Assembly (NCBI RefSeq): GCF_949987535.1
Contig: NC_080065.1
Span: 38,541,239-38,605,238, forward strand
Direction of reading: 5' to 3'
DNA from: Balaenoptera acutorostrata
Taxonomy: Eukaryota; Chordata; Mammalia; Artiodactyla; Balaenopteridae
Length of the DNA: 64,000 bases
Position numbers and translations under genes: made by a program. The notes under the pieces were generated by a model, which saw only the letters and a program-made list of their open reading frames with translations, was not told where the DNA came from and searched no databases. Of the stretch, positions 25,391 through 37,611 are shown piece by piece. Position 1 is the first letter of the stretch; each line of letters begins with the position of its first letter.

Positions 25391-25849
25391 CATATGGCCT
25401 TTCACTCTGTGTGTGTAGATGTTCCATACTTCCCTCCACTGAGTATTTCCTTTTCACCCTCCAATCCCGAGACCTTTGGGTGTGATTTTTCTTCCTCCTT
25501 ATGCTTTCTACCCTGAGCTTGTCAGCAGCATGGGGAAGCACTGGAGGGGGTTATAGAGGGTTATACTTCATTGCTGGGAGTATGTGAGTGACATTCAAGA
25601 AATTCATTCATTAAGAAACTAACTTGCAGGTTATCCCAGCATTTCCCAGGCTTATCTTTCAGGAACAAGAACAGTTTACTCCCCTACTTGAAGTTCCTCT
25701 AAACTCTTCCCTTAAGCTTTAAAACAGCTGTGGAAGGAGGAAGAAACTATGCATGTACATACAGGTGAAATACCAATAAATTTAGAAATTCCTCCTTGCC
25801 TGATGTCTTATTTTTAAGCCCTAGAATGTCTTTCCTTCAAACTTTTATA
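25391..25849. other. non-coding sequence, nothing recognised
   Basis: No gene or repeat recognised. Confidence 0.4.
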
Positions 25850-26610
25850 AAGTTCTTGTTATATAAAGTTTTCAACATTTATAAAATTACGCAGAATAGT
25901 TTAGTGAACTTCAAATAGCTATTACCCAGCTTCAATAGTATCAACTCATGGCAATCTTATTTCATCTCTGCCCCACCTAATTTCCCCCTCCCATATTATT
26001 TGGAAACAAATCCAGACATCATTTCATTTCATTCATTAGTATATTTCAGTATACGTCTCTAAAAAATGAGAATTTTTTCCTTTTTCCCCAGATTTATTGA
26101 GGTGTAATTGATAAAATTGTGAGATAAAGTGTGCATTATGATAATTTGATATGTGTACCTTGTAAAAGGATTCCTCCATCTAGTTAATATATTTATCACC
26201 TCATTTATTTAAAAGATCGCATTTTAAGGTGTATTCATAATACCATTATTATATTTAAGATTAACAGTAATTCTTTAACTCATTGAATATTCATATACTG
26301 TTCAAATTACAATTATCTCATACATGTCATAATTTTTGATAGTTTGAGTCAGGCTCCAAATTTCCACATATTGCAATTGGTTACAAGTCTTTTAAATCCC
26401 TTTTAATCTGTAGGTTCAAAATCTCTCTCCTTCTCTCTCCCTCTGTCTCTATCTGCAATTTATTGGTTGAAGAAACTGAACTGTTTGTTCTGGAGAGTTC
26501 ACTACAGCCTGGATTTTGCTGATTGCTTCCCCGTGGTATCTTTTGAGATGTTTTTCTGTCCTCTTTATTTTCTATAAATTGGTAATTGTATCTGAAAGTT
26601 GTATTACATT
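25850..26610. mobile_element. old L1M-class 3' region relic, interrupted
   Basis: I recognise the order of an old mammalian L1 3' region: 'gtgaacttcaaatagctatt', 'tttggaaacaaatccagaca', 'atatttcagtatacgtctct', then after an interruption 'actgttcaaattacaattat', 'ttttaatctgtaggttc' and 'tggattttgctgattgcttc'. Family assignment below L1M level and the strand are uncertain. A separate L1 fragment splits it at 26076-26205. Confidence 0.6.
26076..26205 (-). mobile_element. L1 3'-end fragment nested in older L1M relic
   Basis: Starts at a T-rich run, followed by 'gatttattgaggtgtaattg', 'gatatgtgtaccttg' and 'cctccatctagttaatat', the 3' end of an L1 in minus orientation. The host relic resumes after it, so this insertion is younger than its host. 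Boundaries are approximate. Confidence 0.65.
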
Positions 26611-26737
26611 TTCTCAAGAAAATGGAAAAAATACATACTGACATGCGCTGGAGGGTGGAGTGGAGTTGTTGGTGTGAGGTGCTAGCTTTTGGGATGTGGA
26701 GTAGGAAGGCTGGGTGAACTCGGGGAAACATGATGGC

Positions 26738-26975
26738 CGAGAGCATAGACGCTGCAGCCAGACTGTCTGGGTTCCAGTTTCAGCTTTGTTGCGCCTTAGC
26801 TGTGTAGCTCTGGAAAAATTACTCCTTTGTGACTCAGTTGCCTCATCTTTTCAATGAGAACAATAATAGGACCTACCTCACGGAGTTGAGGATCAAGAAG
26901 ATCAACATATGTATACATAACATGCTTAGAACTTTGCCACGATGTAAGTATTTCGTAAATGTTGGCTGTTATTTA
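26738..26975 (+). mobile_element. MIR SINE, nearly complete
   Basis: Collinear MIR: 'gagcatagacgctgcagcca', 'gactgtctgggttccagttt', 'gactcagttgcctcatct', 'aataataggacctacctcac' and 'cttagaactttgcc', ending in 'gtaaatgttggctgttattt'. One of the best preserved MIRs in the window. Confidence 0.9.
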
Positions 26976-27754
26976 TGAAAGAAGTTGGAATGGAGTTCAG
27001 GGCAAGGAGAGTAGTGAAACAAAAGTACATTTGTAGGAGACAGTAACAGCCACGGAAAAGCCAAAAACCAGCCTTCCCGAAAGCTGCGCCAGGCCTGATG
27101 ATCGTCCTCTGACTAATTTTTCTCCAGTGCATTCCCTATTTTCCTTACTTTCTCCACGTTTCATCCCACATAGGTTATTTTCATCATATGAACACTTTGC
27201 ATGTGAGTAAGGAAGAAAGCGGAGCAATGACACCAGTGCCAAGCGGTGCTGGGACCAGGAGTGAGGGGCCTCTGATGTTTGGAGGGCATCTGTTTGGACC
27301 TTGTGTTCTGCTCCTGCCCCAACCTCTTACCTCCTATCTGCCTCTTGTCCTACTTTTGTCCTTGAAGAGCCAAAGGCTGAAATTCTTACTGATATTTCCC
27401 ATCCACTCCTAATGGTTCCCTGACCTTTGTATGGAACCCCCATGCTGTAGTCTACAGATTATTTTATTCACTTGAATTTATTTATCTTAACCCTTCTGTG
27501 CAATCAGATGGCGTTCTCTGCCTTTCCTTATCACAATTTGCATTAATCTTGGAACATTTGAGTCAGTGGCTTTGCATGATAGGCAGTGTCTCATGTTGTG
27601 GGAATGTCTGCCTCTGCCCTCTCCTTCCCTTTCCTCTGTTGGTTTTACTTCAAGCCCTCTGGCTTCTTTCAAGGTAATGATTATTGGTGAGAGAGTCTTA
27701 CGTCTCCACAAATGTTTCTTCTTTGGTTTTGCATGGTTCCAGTGTCCTTTGAGG
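26976..27754. other. non-coding sequence, nothing recognised
   Basis: Several overlapping frames on both strands (27188-27412, 27487-27789) lack recognisable domains. Confidence 0.4.
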
Positions 27755-27966
27755 CAGAGACTGCCAAACTTTTGGCAAAAAGAGGCCACCTGCTTTTTGA
27801 ATGTGATTTAATTGGAACACAGCCACGTCCATTCCTTTCCATGTTATCAGTGGCTGGGTTCTCATTACAGCAGCAGAGCTGAATAGTTGCAACGGAAACC
27901 GTATGGACCACAAAGCTGAAAATATTTACTCTCTGGCCCTTGCCAGTGAAAGTGTGCTGATGTCTG
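27755..27966 (-). mobile_element. hAT-type (MER group) DNA transposon relic
   Basis: Read on the minus strand it follows the familiar short hAT relic: 'agggccagagagtaaatatt', 'ttgcaactattcagctctgc', 'ggctgtgttccaatt' and an end resembling a 'ccaaaagtttggcag' terminus. I am confident of the superfamily group but not of the exact family name. Overlapping frames on both strands are chance. Confidence 0.72.
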
Positions 27967-28432
27967 CTTTAAAGAAAAGGAAGTTACCAGACTCATGTCT
28001 CTGGGTGCCAAGAAACTGCTGGTTAGAAAAGAGAAACTGTGGAATTCTATAATTTTTTTTTCTTTTTTTTTAACATCTTTATTGGAGTGTAACTGCTTTA
28101 CAATGGTGTGTTACTTTCTGCTTTATAACAAAGTGAATCAGCTACACATATACATATATCCTCATATCCCCTCCCTCTTGCGTCTGCCTCCCACCCTCCC
28201 TATCCCACCCCTGTAGGTGGTCACAAAGCACCGAGCTGATCTCCCTGTGCTTGCGACTGCTTCCCGCTAGCTATTGGTTTTACATTTGGTAGTGTATATA
28301 TGTCAATGTTACTCTCTCACTTTGTCCCAGCTTACCCTTCCCCCTCCCCGTGTCCTCAAGTCCATTCTCTAGTAGGTCTGTGTCTTTATTCCTGTCCTGC
28401 CCCTAGGTTCTTCATGACCATTTTTTTTTTCC

Positions 28433-31400
28433 TTAGATTCCATATATATGTGTTAGCATACGGTATTTGTTTTTCTCTTTCTGACTTACTTCACTCTGTA
28501 TGACAGACTCTAGGTCCATCCACCTCACTACAAATAACTCAATTTCGTTTCTTTTTATGGCTGAGTAATATTCCATTGTATATGTGTACCACATCTTCTT
28601 TATCCATTCATCTGTCGATGGACACTTAGGTTGCTCCCATGTCCTGGCTATTGTAAATAGAGCTACAATGAACATTGTGGTACATGACTCTTTTTGAATT
28701 ATGGTTTTCTCAGGGTACATGCCCAGTAGTGGGATTGCTGGGTCATATGGTAGTACTATTTTTAGTTTTTTAAGGAACCTCCATACTGTTCTCCATAGTG
28801 GCTGTATCAATTTACATTCCCAGCAGCAGTGCAAGAGGGTTCCCTTTTCTCCACATCCTCTCCAGCATTTATTGTTTATACATTTTTTGATGATGGCCAT
28901 TCTGACCGGTGCAGGGTGATATCTCATTTTAGTTTTGATTTGCATATCTCTAATGATTAGTGATGTTCAGCATCCTTTCATGTGTTTGTTGGCAATCTGC
29001 ATATCTTCTTTGGAGAAATGTCTATTTAGGTCTTCTGCCCATTTTTGGATTGGGTTGTTTGTTTTTTTGATATTGAGCTGCATGAGCTGCTTGTAAATTT
29101 TGGAGATTAATCCTCTGTCAGTTGCTTCATTTGCAAATATTTTCTCCCATTCTGAGAGTTGTCTTTTGGTCTTGTTTATGGTTTCCTTTGCTGTGCAAAA
29201 GCTTTTAAGTTTCATTAGGTCCCATTTGTTTATTTTTGTTTTGATTTCCATTTCTCTAGGAGATGGGTCAAAAAGGATCTTGCTGTGATTTATGTCATAG
29301 AATGTTCTGCCTATGTTTTCCTTTAAAAGTTTTATAGTGTCTGGCCTTCCATTTAGGTCTTTATTTTAATCCATTTTGAGTTTATTTTTGTGTATGGTGT
29401 TAGGGAGTGTTCTAATTTCATTCATCTACATTTAGCTATCCAGTTTTCCCAGCACCACTTATTGAAGAGGCTGTCTTTTCTCCATTGTATATTCTTGCCT
29501 CCTTTATCAAAGATAAGGTGACCATATATACCTGGGTTTATCTCTGGGCTTTCTATCCTGTTCCATTGATCTATATTTCTGTTTTTGTGCCAGTACCATA
29601 CTGTCTTGATTTCTGTAGCTTTGTAGTATAGTCTGAAGTCCAGGAGCCTGATTCCTCCAGCTCTGTTTTTCTTTCTCAAGATTGCTTTGGCTATTTGGGG
29701 TCTTTTGTGTTTCCATACAAATTGTGAAATTTCTTGTTCTAGTTCTGTGAAAAATGCCAGTGGTAGTTTGATAGGGATTGCATTGAATCTGTAGATTGCT
29801 TTAGGTAGTATAGTCATTTTTACAATGGTGATCCTTCCAATCCAAGAACATGGTATATCTCTCCATCTGTTTATATCATCTTTTATTTCTTTCATCAGTG
29901 TCTTATAGTTTTCTGCATACAGGTCTTTTGTCTCCTTAGGTAGGTTTTATTCCTAGGTATTTTAGTCTCTTTGATGCAATGGTAAATGGGAGTGTTTCCT
30001 TAATTTCACTTTCACATTTTTCATCATTACTGTATAGGAATGCAAGAGATTTCTGTGCATTAATTTTGTATCCTGCTACTTTACCACATTCATTGATTAG
30101 CTCTAGTAATTTTCTGGTAGCATCTTTAGGATTCTCTATGTATAGTATCATGTCATCTGCAAACAGTGACAGCTTTACTTCTTCTTTTCCGATTTGGATT
30201 CCTTTTATTTCTTTTTCTTCTCTGATTGCTGTGGCTAAAACTTCCAAAACAATGTTGAATAATAGTGGTGAGAGTGGGCAACCTTGCCTTGTTCCTGATC
30301 TTCGTGGAAATGGTTTCAGTTTTTCACCATTGAGGACGATGTTGGCTGTGAGTTTGTCATATACGGCCTTTATTATGTTGAGGTAAGTTCCCTCTATGCC
30401 TACTTTCTGTAGGGTTTTTATCATAAATGGGCATTGAATTTTGTTGAAAGCTTTTTCTGCATCTGTTGAGATCATATGGTTTTCCTCCTTCGATTTGTTA
30501 ATCTGGTGTATCACACTGATTAATTTGCGTATATTGAAGAATCCTTGCATTCCTGGGATAAACCCCACTTGATCATGGTGTATGATCCTTTTAAAATGCT
30601 GTTGGATTCTGTTTGCTAGTATTTTGTTGAGGATTTTTGCATCTATGTTCATCAGTGATATTGGCCTGTAGTTTTCTTTCTTTGTGACATCTTTGTCTGG
30701 TTTTGGTATCAGGGTGATGGCGGCCTCATAGAATGAGTTTGGGAGTGTTCCTCCCTCTACTATATTTTGGAAGAGTTTGAGAAGGATAGGTGTTAGCTCT
30801 TCTCTAAATGTTTGATGGAGTTCACCTGTGAAGTCTTCTTGTCCTGGGCTTTTGTGTTGTTGGAAGGTTTTTAATCACAGTTTCAATTTCAGTGCTTGTG
30901 ATTGGTCTATTTATATTTTCTATTTCTTCTCAGAATGTTGTGCATTTCTAAGAATTTGTCCATTTCTTCCAGGTTGTCCATTTTATTGGCATATAGTTGC
31001 TTGTAGTAATCACTCATGATCCTTTGTATTTCTGCAGTGTCAGTTGTTACTTCTCCTTTTTCAGTTCTGATTCTATTGATTGGAGTCTTTTCCCTTTTTT
31101 CTTGATGAGTCTGGCTAATGGTTTATCCATTTTTTTTATCTTCTCAAAGAACCAGCTTTTAATTTTATTGATCTTTGCAATCATTTCCTTCATTTCTTTT
31201 TCATTTATTTCTGATCTGATTTTTATGATTTCTTTCCTTCTGCTAACTTTGAGGTTTTTTTGTTCTTCTTTCTCTAATTGCTTTAGGTATAAGGTTAGGT
31301 TGTTTATTTGAGATGATTCTTGTTTTTTAAGGTAGGATTGTATTGCTATAAACTTCTCTGTTAGAACTGCTCTTGCTGCATCCCATAGGTTTTGGGTCAC

Positions 31401-32243
31401 TGTGTTTTCATTGTCATTTGTTTCTAGGTATTTTTTGATTTCCTCCTTGATTTCTTCAGTGATCTCTTGGTTATTAAGTAGTGTATTGTTTAGCCTCCAT
31501 GTGTTTGTATTTTGTATGGATTCTTTCCTGTAAATGATATCTAGTCTCATAGCGTTGTGGTCAGAAAAGATACTTGATACGATTTCAATTTTCTTAAATT
31601 TACCAAGGTTTGATTTGTGACCCAAGATATGGTCTATCCTGGAAAATGTTCCATGAGTACTTGAGAAGAAAGTATATTCTGTTGTTTTTGGATGGAATGT
31701 CCTATAAATATCAATTAAGTCCATCTTGTTAAATATATCATTTAAAGCTTGTGTTTACTTATTTATTTTCATTTTGGATGCTCTGTCCATTGGTGAAAGT
31801 GGGGTGTTTAAGTCCCCTACTATGATTGTGTTACTGTCAATTCTGCCTTTTATCGCTGTTAGCATTTGCCTTATGTATTGAGGTGCTCCTATGTTGGGTG
31901 CATAAATATTTACAATTGTGCTGTCTTCTTCTTGGATTGATCCCTTGATCATTATGTTGTGTCCTTCTTTGTCTCTTGTAATAGTCTTTGTTTTAAAGTC
32001 TATTTTGTCTGATATGAGAATTGCTACTCCAGCTTTCTTTTGATTTCCATTTGCATGGAATATCTTTTTCCATCCCCTCACTTTCAGTCTGTATGTGTCC
32101 CTAGGTCTAAAGTGGGTCTCTTGTAGACAGCATATAGATGGGTCTTGTTTTTGTATCCATTCAGCCAGTCTGTGTCTTTTGGTTGGAGCATTTAATCCAT
32201 TTACATTTAAGGTAATTATCGATATGCATGTTCCTATTACCAT
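28433..32243 (-). pseudogene. L1 ORF2 (endonuclease-reverse transcriptase), broken
   Basis: In an active L1 this protein nicks target DNA and reverse-transcribes the L1 RNA. The start at 32243 gives the N-terminal APE-like endonuclease: ITLNVNGLNAPTKRHRLAEW, then CLQETH and a VGDLNTPLS block. A GAA-to-TAA change at 31755-31757 stops it after 162 codons; the same frame continues to 31047 and includes the endonuclease SDH motif (FSDHNAM). The reverse transcriptase follows in other frames, with [12 protein letters not shown] and the catalytic FADD (30152-30163). A 1-nt insertion near 29946 breaks the frame again. The C-terminal cysteine/histidine knuckle ([18 protein letters not shown]) is in the 28433-28945 segment. 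The total span, about 1270 codons, is normal for L1 ORF2. Confidence 0.95.
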
Positions 32244-32301
32244 TTTCTTAATTGTTTTGGGTTTGTTATCGTAGGTCTTTTCCTTCTCTTGTATTTCCTG
32301 C

Positions 32302-33191
32302 CTAGAGAAGTTCCTTTAGCATTTGTTGTAAAGCTGGTTTGGTGGTGCTGAATTCTCTTAGCTTTTGCTTGTCTGTAAAGGTTTTAATTTCTCCATCGAA
32401 TCTGAATGAGATCCTTGCTGGGTGGAGTAATCTTGGTTGTAGGTTTTTCCCTTTCATCACTTTAAATATGTCCTGCCACTCCCTTCTGGCTTGCAGAGTT
32501 TCTGCTGAAAGATCAGCTGTTAACTTTATGGGGATTCCCTTATGTGTTATTTGTTGTCTTTCCCTTGCTGCTTTTAATATTTTTTCTTTGTATTTAGTTT
32601 TTGATAGTTTGATTAATATGTGTCTTGGCGTGTTTCTCCTTGGATTTATCCTGTATGGGACTCTCTGTACTTCCTGGAGTTGATTAACTATTTCCTTTCC
32701 CGTATTAGGGAAGTTTTCAACTATAATCTCTTCAAATATTTTCTCAGTCCCTTTCTTTTTCTCTTTTTCTTCTGGGACCCCTATAATTTGAATGTTGGTG
32801 CATTTAATGTTGTCCCAGAGGCCTCTGAGACTGTCCTCAATTCTTTTCATTCTTTTTTCTTTATTCTGCTCTGCAGTAGTTATTTCCACTATTTTATCTT
32901 CCAGGTCACTTATACGTTCTTCTGTCTCAGTTATTCTGCTATTGATTCCTTGTAGAGAATTTTTAATTTCATTTATTGTGTTGTTCATCATTGTTTGCTC
33001 TTTAGTTCTTCTAGGTCCTTATTAAACATTTCTTGTATTTTCTCCATTCTATTTCCAAGATTTTGGATCATCTTTACTATCATTATTCTGAATTCTTTTT
33101 CAGGTAGACTGCCTATTTTCTCTTCATGTGTTTGGTCTGGTGGGTTTTTACCTTGCTCTTTCATCTGCTGTGTGTTTCTCTGTCTTCTCAT
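32302..33191 (-). pseudogene. L1 ORF1 (RNA-binding coiled-coil protein), frameshifted
   Basis: ORF1p normally trimerises and coats L1 RNA. The start at 33191 (MRRQRNTQQMKEQ) opens a 67-codon frame that ends in a heptad-like stretch (MEKIQEMFNKDLEELKSKQ). The frame is lost at about 32990, where one nucleotide appears to be missing. The next frame (32991-32302, 229 codons) carries the rest of the coiled coil, an RRM-like region (NIQIIGVPEE) and the C-terminal domain (ARRQ-like block near HILIKLSKTKYKEKILKAAR). It ends 58 bp before ORF2. Apart from the single indel it looks complete. Confidence 0.93.
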
Positions 33192-35068
33192 TTTGCTTAA
33201 CTTACTGTGTTTGGGGTCTCCTTTTTACAAGCTGCAGGTTCGTAGTTCCTGTTGTTTATGGTGTCTGTCCCGAGTGACTAAGGTTGTTTCAGTGTGTTGT
33301 GTAGGCTTCCTGGTGTAGGGGACTAGTGCCTGTGTTCTGGTGGATGAGGCTGGATCTTGTCTTTCTGTTGGGCAGGTCCACGTCCAGTGGTGTGTTTTGG
33401 GGTGTCTGTGACCTTATTATGATTTTAGTCAGCCTCTGTGCCAATGGGTGGGGTTGTGTTCCTGTCTTGCTAGTTGTTTGGGTGGCTAGTTGGCATAGGG
33501 TGTCCAGCACTGTAGCTTGCTGGTGGTTGAGTGGAGCTGGGTCTTGGTGTTGAGAGGGAGATCTCTGGAAGATTTTCACCATTTGGTATTACGTGGAGCT
33601 GGGAGGTCTTTGGTGGAGCAGTGTCCTGATCTCGGCTCTCCCACCTCAGAAGCACAGGCCTGATGCCTGGCCAGAGCACCAAGACCCTGTCATCAGCACA
33701 GCTCAGAATAAAAGGGAGAAAAAAAGAAAGAAAGAAAGAAAAATAAAGTAAAATAAAATAACGTTATTAAAATAAAAAATAATTATTAAAAATAAAAATT
33801 TTTTAAGCAATAAAAAAAAAAGTAAGAAGAGAGCAACCAAACCAAAAAAACAAATCCACCAATAACAAGTGCTAAAAACTATACTAAAAAAACAAAAAAC
33901 AAAAAAACGGACAGACAAAACCTCCGGACAAATGGTAAAAGCAAAGTTATACAGACAAAATCACACACAGAAGCATACACATACACACTCACAAAAAGAC
34001 AAAAAGGAAAAAAATATATATATCATTGCTCCCAAAGTCCACTGCCTCAATTTGGGATGATTCGTTGTCTATTCAGGTATTCTGCAGATGCAGGGTACAT
34101 CGAGCTGATTGTGGAGATTTAATCCGCTGCTCCTGAGGCTGCTGGGAGAGATTTCCCTTCCTCTTCTTTGTTCGCACAGCTCCTGGGGTTCAGCTTTGGA
34201 TTTGGTCCCGCCTCTGCATGTAGGTCACCTGAGGGCATCTGTTCTTCGCTCAGACAGGACGGGGTTAAAGGAGCAGCTGCTTCGGGGTCTCTGGCTCACT
34301 CAGGCCGGGGGGAGGGAGGGGTATGGATGCGGGGCGAGCCCGCGGCGGCAGCAGCCGGTGTGATGTTGCAGCAGCCTGAGGTGCGCCATGTGTTCTCCCG
34401 GGGAAGTTGTCCCTGGATCCCGGGACCCTGGCAGTGGCGGGCTGCACAGGCTCCTCATACACCCGGAAACAATGGTCCCTTGTCTCTTAGGCAGATCCAG
34501 ACCTTTTCCCGGACTCCCTCCCAGATAGCTGTGGTGCACTAGCCCCCTTCAGGCTGTGTCCACACTGCCAACCACAGTCCTCTCCGTGGGATCCAACCTC
34601 CTAAGCCCAAACCTCGGCTCCCAGCCCCCGCCTGCCCCGGCGGTTGAGCAGACAAGCCTCTCGGGCTGGTGAGTGCTGGTCGGCACCGATCCTCTGTGCG
34701 GGAATCTCTCCGCTTTGCCCTCCGCACCCCTGTGGCTGCGCTCTCCTCCGTGGCTCCGAAGCTCCCCCTCCGCCACCCACAGTCTCCGCCTGCAAAGGGG
34801 CTTCCTAGTGTGTGGAAACCTTTCCTCCTTCACAGCTCCCTCCCACTGGTGCGGGTCCCATCCCTATTCTTTTGTCTCTGTTTTTTCTTTTTTCTTTTGC
34901 CCTCTCCAGGTATGTGGGGAGTTTCTTGCCTTTTGGGAAGTCTGAGGTCTTCTGCCAGCGTTCAGTAGGTGTTCTGTAGGAGTTGTTCCACATGTAGATG
35001 TATTTCTGATGTATTTGTGGGGAGGAAGGTGATCTCCATGTCTTACTCTTCCGCCATCTTGAAGCTCC
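33192..35068 (-). promoter_or_regulatory. L1 5' UTR with internal promoter region
   Basis: About 1.9 kb lies upstream of ORF1. Its first third (about 34300-34850 on the plus strand) is CpG-rich, as expected for an L1 promoter that the host methylates. A T-rich block in L1 sense (A-rich on plus, 33715-34025) follows. A 97-codon sense frame (33289-33582) lies just before ORF1, and antisense frames cross the CpG-rich part; none has a recognised domain. Confidence 0.8.
35051..35061 (-). promoter_or_regulatory. YY1 site at L1 5' end
   Basis: The plus strand reads ccgccatcttg, so in L1 sense it is CAAGATGGCGG, at element positions 8-18. A YY1 site at the very 5' end of human L1 directs accurate transcription initiation. 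The same placement here supports a true 5' end. Confidence 0.8.
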
Positions 35069-35081
35069 TCTATAATTTTTT

Positions 35082-35654
35082 GTAAAGTGGAAAACACTGG
35101 AAAAGTCACTATTCACAGGTGACTCACATGCACATCGGTGTCAAAATAACGTGTGTGTTTTGTAGTTGTGGGGAGGAATGGCAGGCCCCACCTTGGTGTC
35201 AGGTCTTCAGGCCCTGAAGTCATAAATGGATGGCTCTTCTTCTTTGCTTTTCCATTTTGCCATGATTTCCTGGGAGACAAATGTCTTGGGCTGTAAGGGG
35301 ACTTAGGAAACTTCCTGATGGTTGCTGTATCTCAGATACTCTTAGGTTCCCTACTGAGCCAGGCCACGCCTTCCCTCTACTTCAGCCTTGCAAGGCCCCA
35401 TCTGCTACTTACCTTGGTTTCCTGCTACTCACCTTGAAGGGAATCTCTTTCATTTGCCTGGAGTCTTGTTTACTCAGTAGTATCTGTGCCAATTGACACC
35501 AAGTCAAAAAACACTTTATACAAACACTTTATTCAGAGGCCTGCTTTGAAAGTGTTAGCCAGTAGCAAGCAAGAATGGCTTACTTTCTCCTTGAGTCTGG
35601 AGATCTGATTAGAAGGGAGAAAGGAATGATTTATTTGTTGACTGGATTAGCCAA
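35082..35654. other. non-coding sequence, nothing recognised
   Basis: No gene or repeat recognised. Confidence 0.4.
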
Positions 35655-35795
35655 TTTATATTAGTCACTGTGAGGCAATTTCACACACATTAGCTCATTT
35701 AAATCCCCATAAAGACACTGCAAGGGAAGTAATATAATCCTTCAGAAAACTGAGACTCAGAAAAATTAAGTAAATTGCAAAGTTCCCATGCCAAA
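35655..35795 (-). mobile_element. MIR SINE fragment
   Basis: Reverse-complement MIR: 'acacattagctcatttaaat', 'ccttcagaaaactgagactc' and 'attaagtaaattgcaaag'. The ends are missing. Confidence 0.68.
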
Positions 35796-37611
35796 AGTAT
35801 TATAGTCTCTATTAGCAAACGTCATCAGCTTCTTCTAGCTTTCTAATCCATGATCCTTACCATGTTGCCTTCTTCCTCATGCTCACAAAATAGCTGCAGG
35901 AGATCCAGGCACCATGTTTCAAGGCAAGAATTTGAAGGGTGAAGGATAAAAGGTAAATGGAGAATCCAGCCAAGGTTGTTATCTTCTTAGATGTCCTACT
36001 TGGTGACTTCAACTTATATCTCATTAGTCAGCATCATAGGGCCATTCCTTTCTGCAAGGGAAGAACCTGGAAAATGTGGAGGTTTTTGGTTTGTTTTAAG
36101 CTGAGCACATTGACAACCCCATAAAAATGTGTTCTATAGGTACAGAAGTAGGGGAGAATTGTTATTAAATAGGCAATTTACAGTTTCTTTTACAAGAGGT
36201 CATTCTGATGCATGGAAACGTTGAAAATCTCTGGTCCAAACTCTTACTGATCTTGCTTTCCCTTGTTTCCAGTGAATTTGATAAAAGTTATTATCCCTCT
36301 CTAATCTCCTGGTACGAGATAGATCCAGTGGACAGAATGATTTCCTTCTGGCTTCCATAGTAAAACATGGCACATGCCAGTGAGGAGTGGTGACTGCTTG
36401 ATGTCTTCAGACAACTGTAGGGAAGGGTGGTGACGCTCCAGGTCTCCTAGCCACTTACTGTATTGGCAACAGGTGTCTCTGTAGACCAGCTAGCAGGTCC
36501 TTTGGTAAGGGCCTGGGGAGACCACTAGGAACCACTGGACCACGTCAGCTTGGCAGAGACAGCTGTGGCATACGCCGGAGTGCTAGGTGAGGCGGGGAAT
36601 GTCTGGCACCCCCCCACATGACTACTGTTCAGTCAGCAGTAACCTTTATCTTCCAGTCACCATTCCCGTGGCTCTTTGTTGATTGTCCCCAAGCTCCAGG
36701 CCTGGGTGAGGCCTACTGAGGTGTAAGGAGAAGGGATAGTGATGCCTCCAAAATGTAGACACTCATGTGGCGGTTTGCACCTTGATAAGGACGCAGTTAT
36801 GAGATGCCTAAGTCCTTGCCCCACACCTGGCTGCCCACACACAAAGTTGGGGGGTTTTTTTTTGTTTGTTTGTTTGTTTTTGGCTGCCAGGCATAGAGCC
36901 TCAAGAGAACAGTGTGTCCTAAAAAACAAGAATTTCAGCCTGCAAAGGAAAACAGAATCCACCCTGCTTGTCAGCTCAGGAGCTGGACTTGCTTTTTGCC
37001 CCTCTGCAGAGGGGGCTAAAACTTAGCTGAAGAGCTGTGAGTGGACCCATTTTCAAGAGGGGATTTTTAAAACAAAATGCCAGAATCGTAATGGAATACA
37101 GAGGTCACAAACTTGGACAGCCTGTGGCATCTTGGCAGGTAACAGAAATGTGTGAAGCCAGTTGCTCACAGGCAAGCACATGTCCCTTCTAGAAAAACTG
37201 TCACCACGGAGGAATACTGGCTCTAACTACCCCCCTCCCTCCCTGTGTCTCTCTCCTCCTTCCTTCCTTTTTTCTTTTCTCCTTCCCTCTTTCCTCCTTT
37301 TTTATTCCCTGAGAAGCCATAAATTTGGAATTTCATGCGAAGAACCCAAATTGTTGACAACCAGGGTTGCCTCTAGCTCATCTGACTCCTTTTTCCAAAT
37401 TAGAAAATGGCATCCCTTCCTTCATGCCGGTGCCCGTGGCTATGCGAGTCAAGTGGGGCCTGGATTTTGCTCGCCCCGTGGCTGAGCCTTTGCGCCAGGC
37501 ACAGGCTGCCTAACTTCAGACAGTGACTCCAAAGTTACATATGTGAGTCAAGCAAAACATATCTCTGGGCCACGCTTAGCCCACAGGCTATCATTTTGCA
37601 GCCTCTGGAGT
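35796..37611. other. non-coding sequence with (GTTT)n run
   Basis: A (GTTT)n/T-rich microsatellite lies at about 36855-36880 and a CT-rich tract at about 37220-37300. Frames at 36657-37026 on both strands and 37162-37485 are low-complexity or chance. Confidence 0.42.

Larger units (their letters stand above)
28059..35068 (-). mobile_element. full-length L1 retrotransposon, about 7.0 kb, with 13-bp TSD
   Basis: All parts of an L1 are present on the minus strand. The 5' UTR is 35068 to about 33192, ORF1 33191-32302, ORF2 32243-28433, and the 3' UTR with A-tail occupies 28432-28059. The 13-bp sequence tctataatttttt flanks it at 28046-28058 and 35069-35081, which fixes the insertion. The 5' end begins GGAGCTTCAAGATGGCGG, an L1-like start with a YY1 site, so the element is not 5'-truncated. 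Both reading frames are broken: ORF1 by a 1-nt frameshift, ORF2 by a nonsense codon and several frameshifts. It is therefore not autonomous. Intact TSDs and easily read proteins suggest a lineage-specific insertion. Confidence 0.97.

Noticed and set aside
34168..34542. 124-codon frame on the plus strand
   Set aside because: It is antisense to the CpG-rich L1 5' UTR and overlaps several other frames there. It is a by-product of GC-rich sequence.
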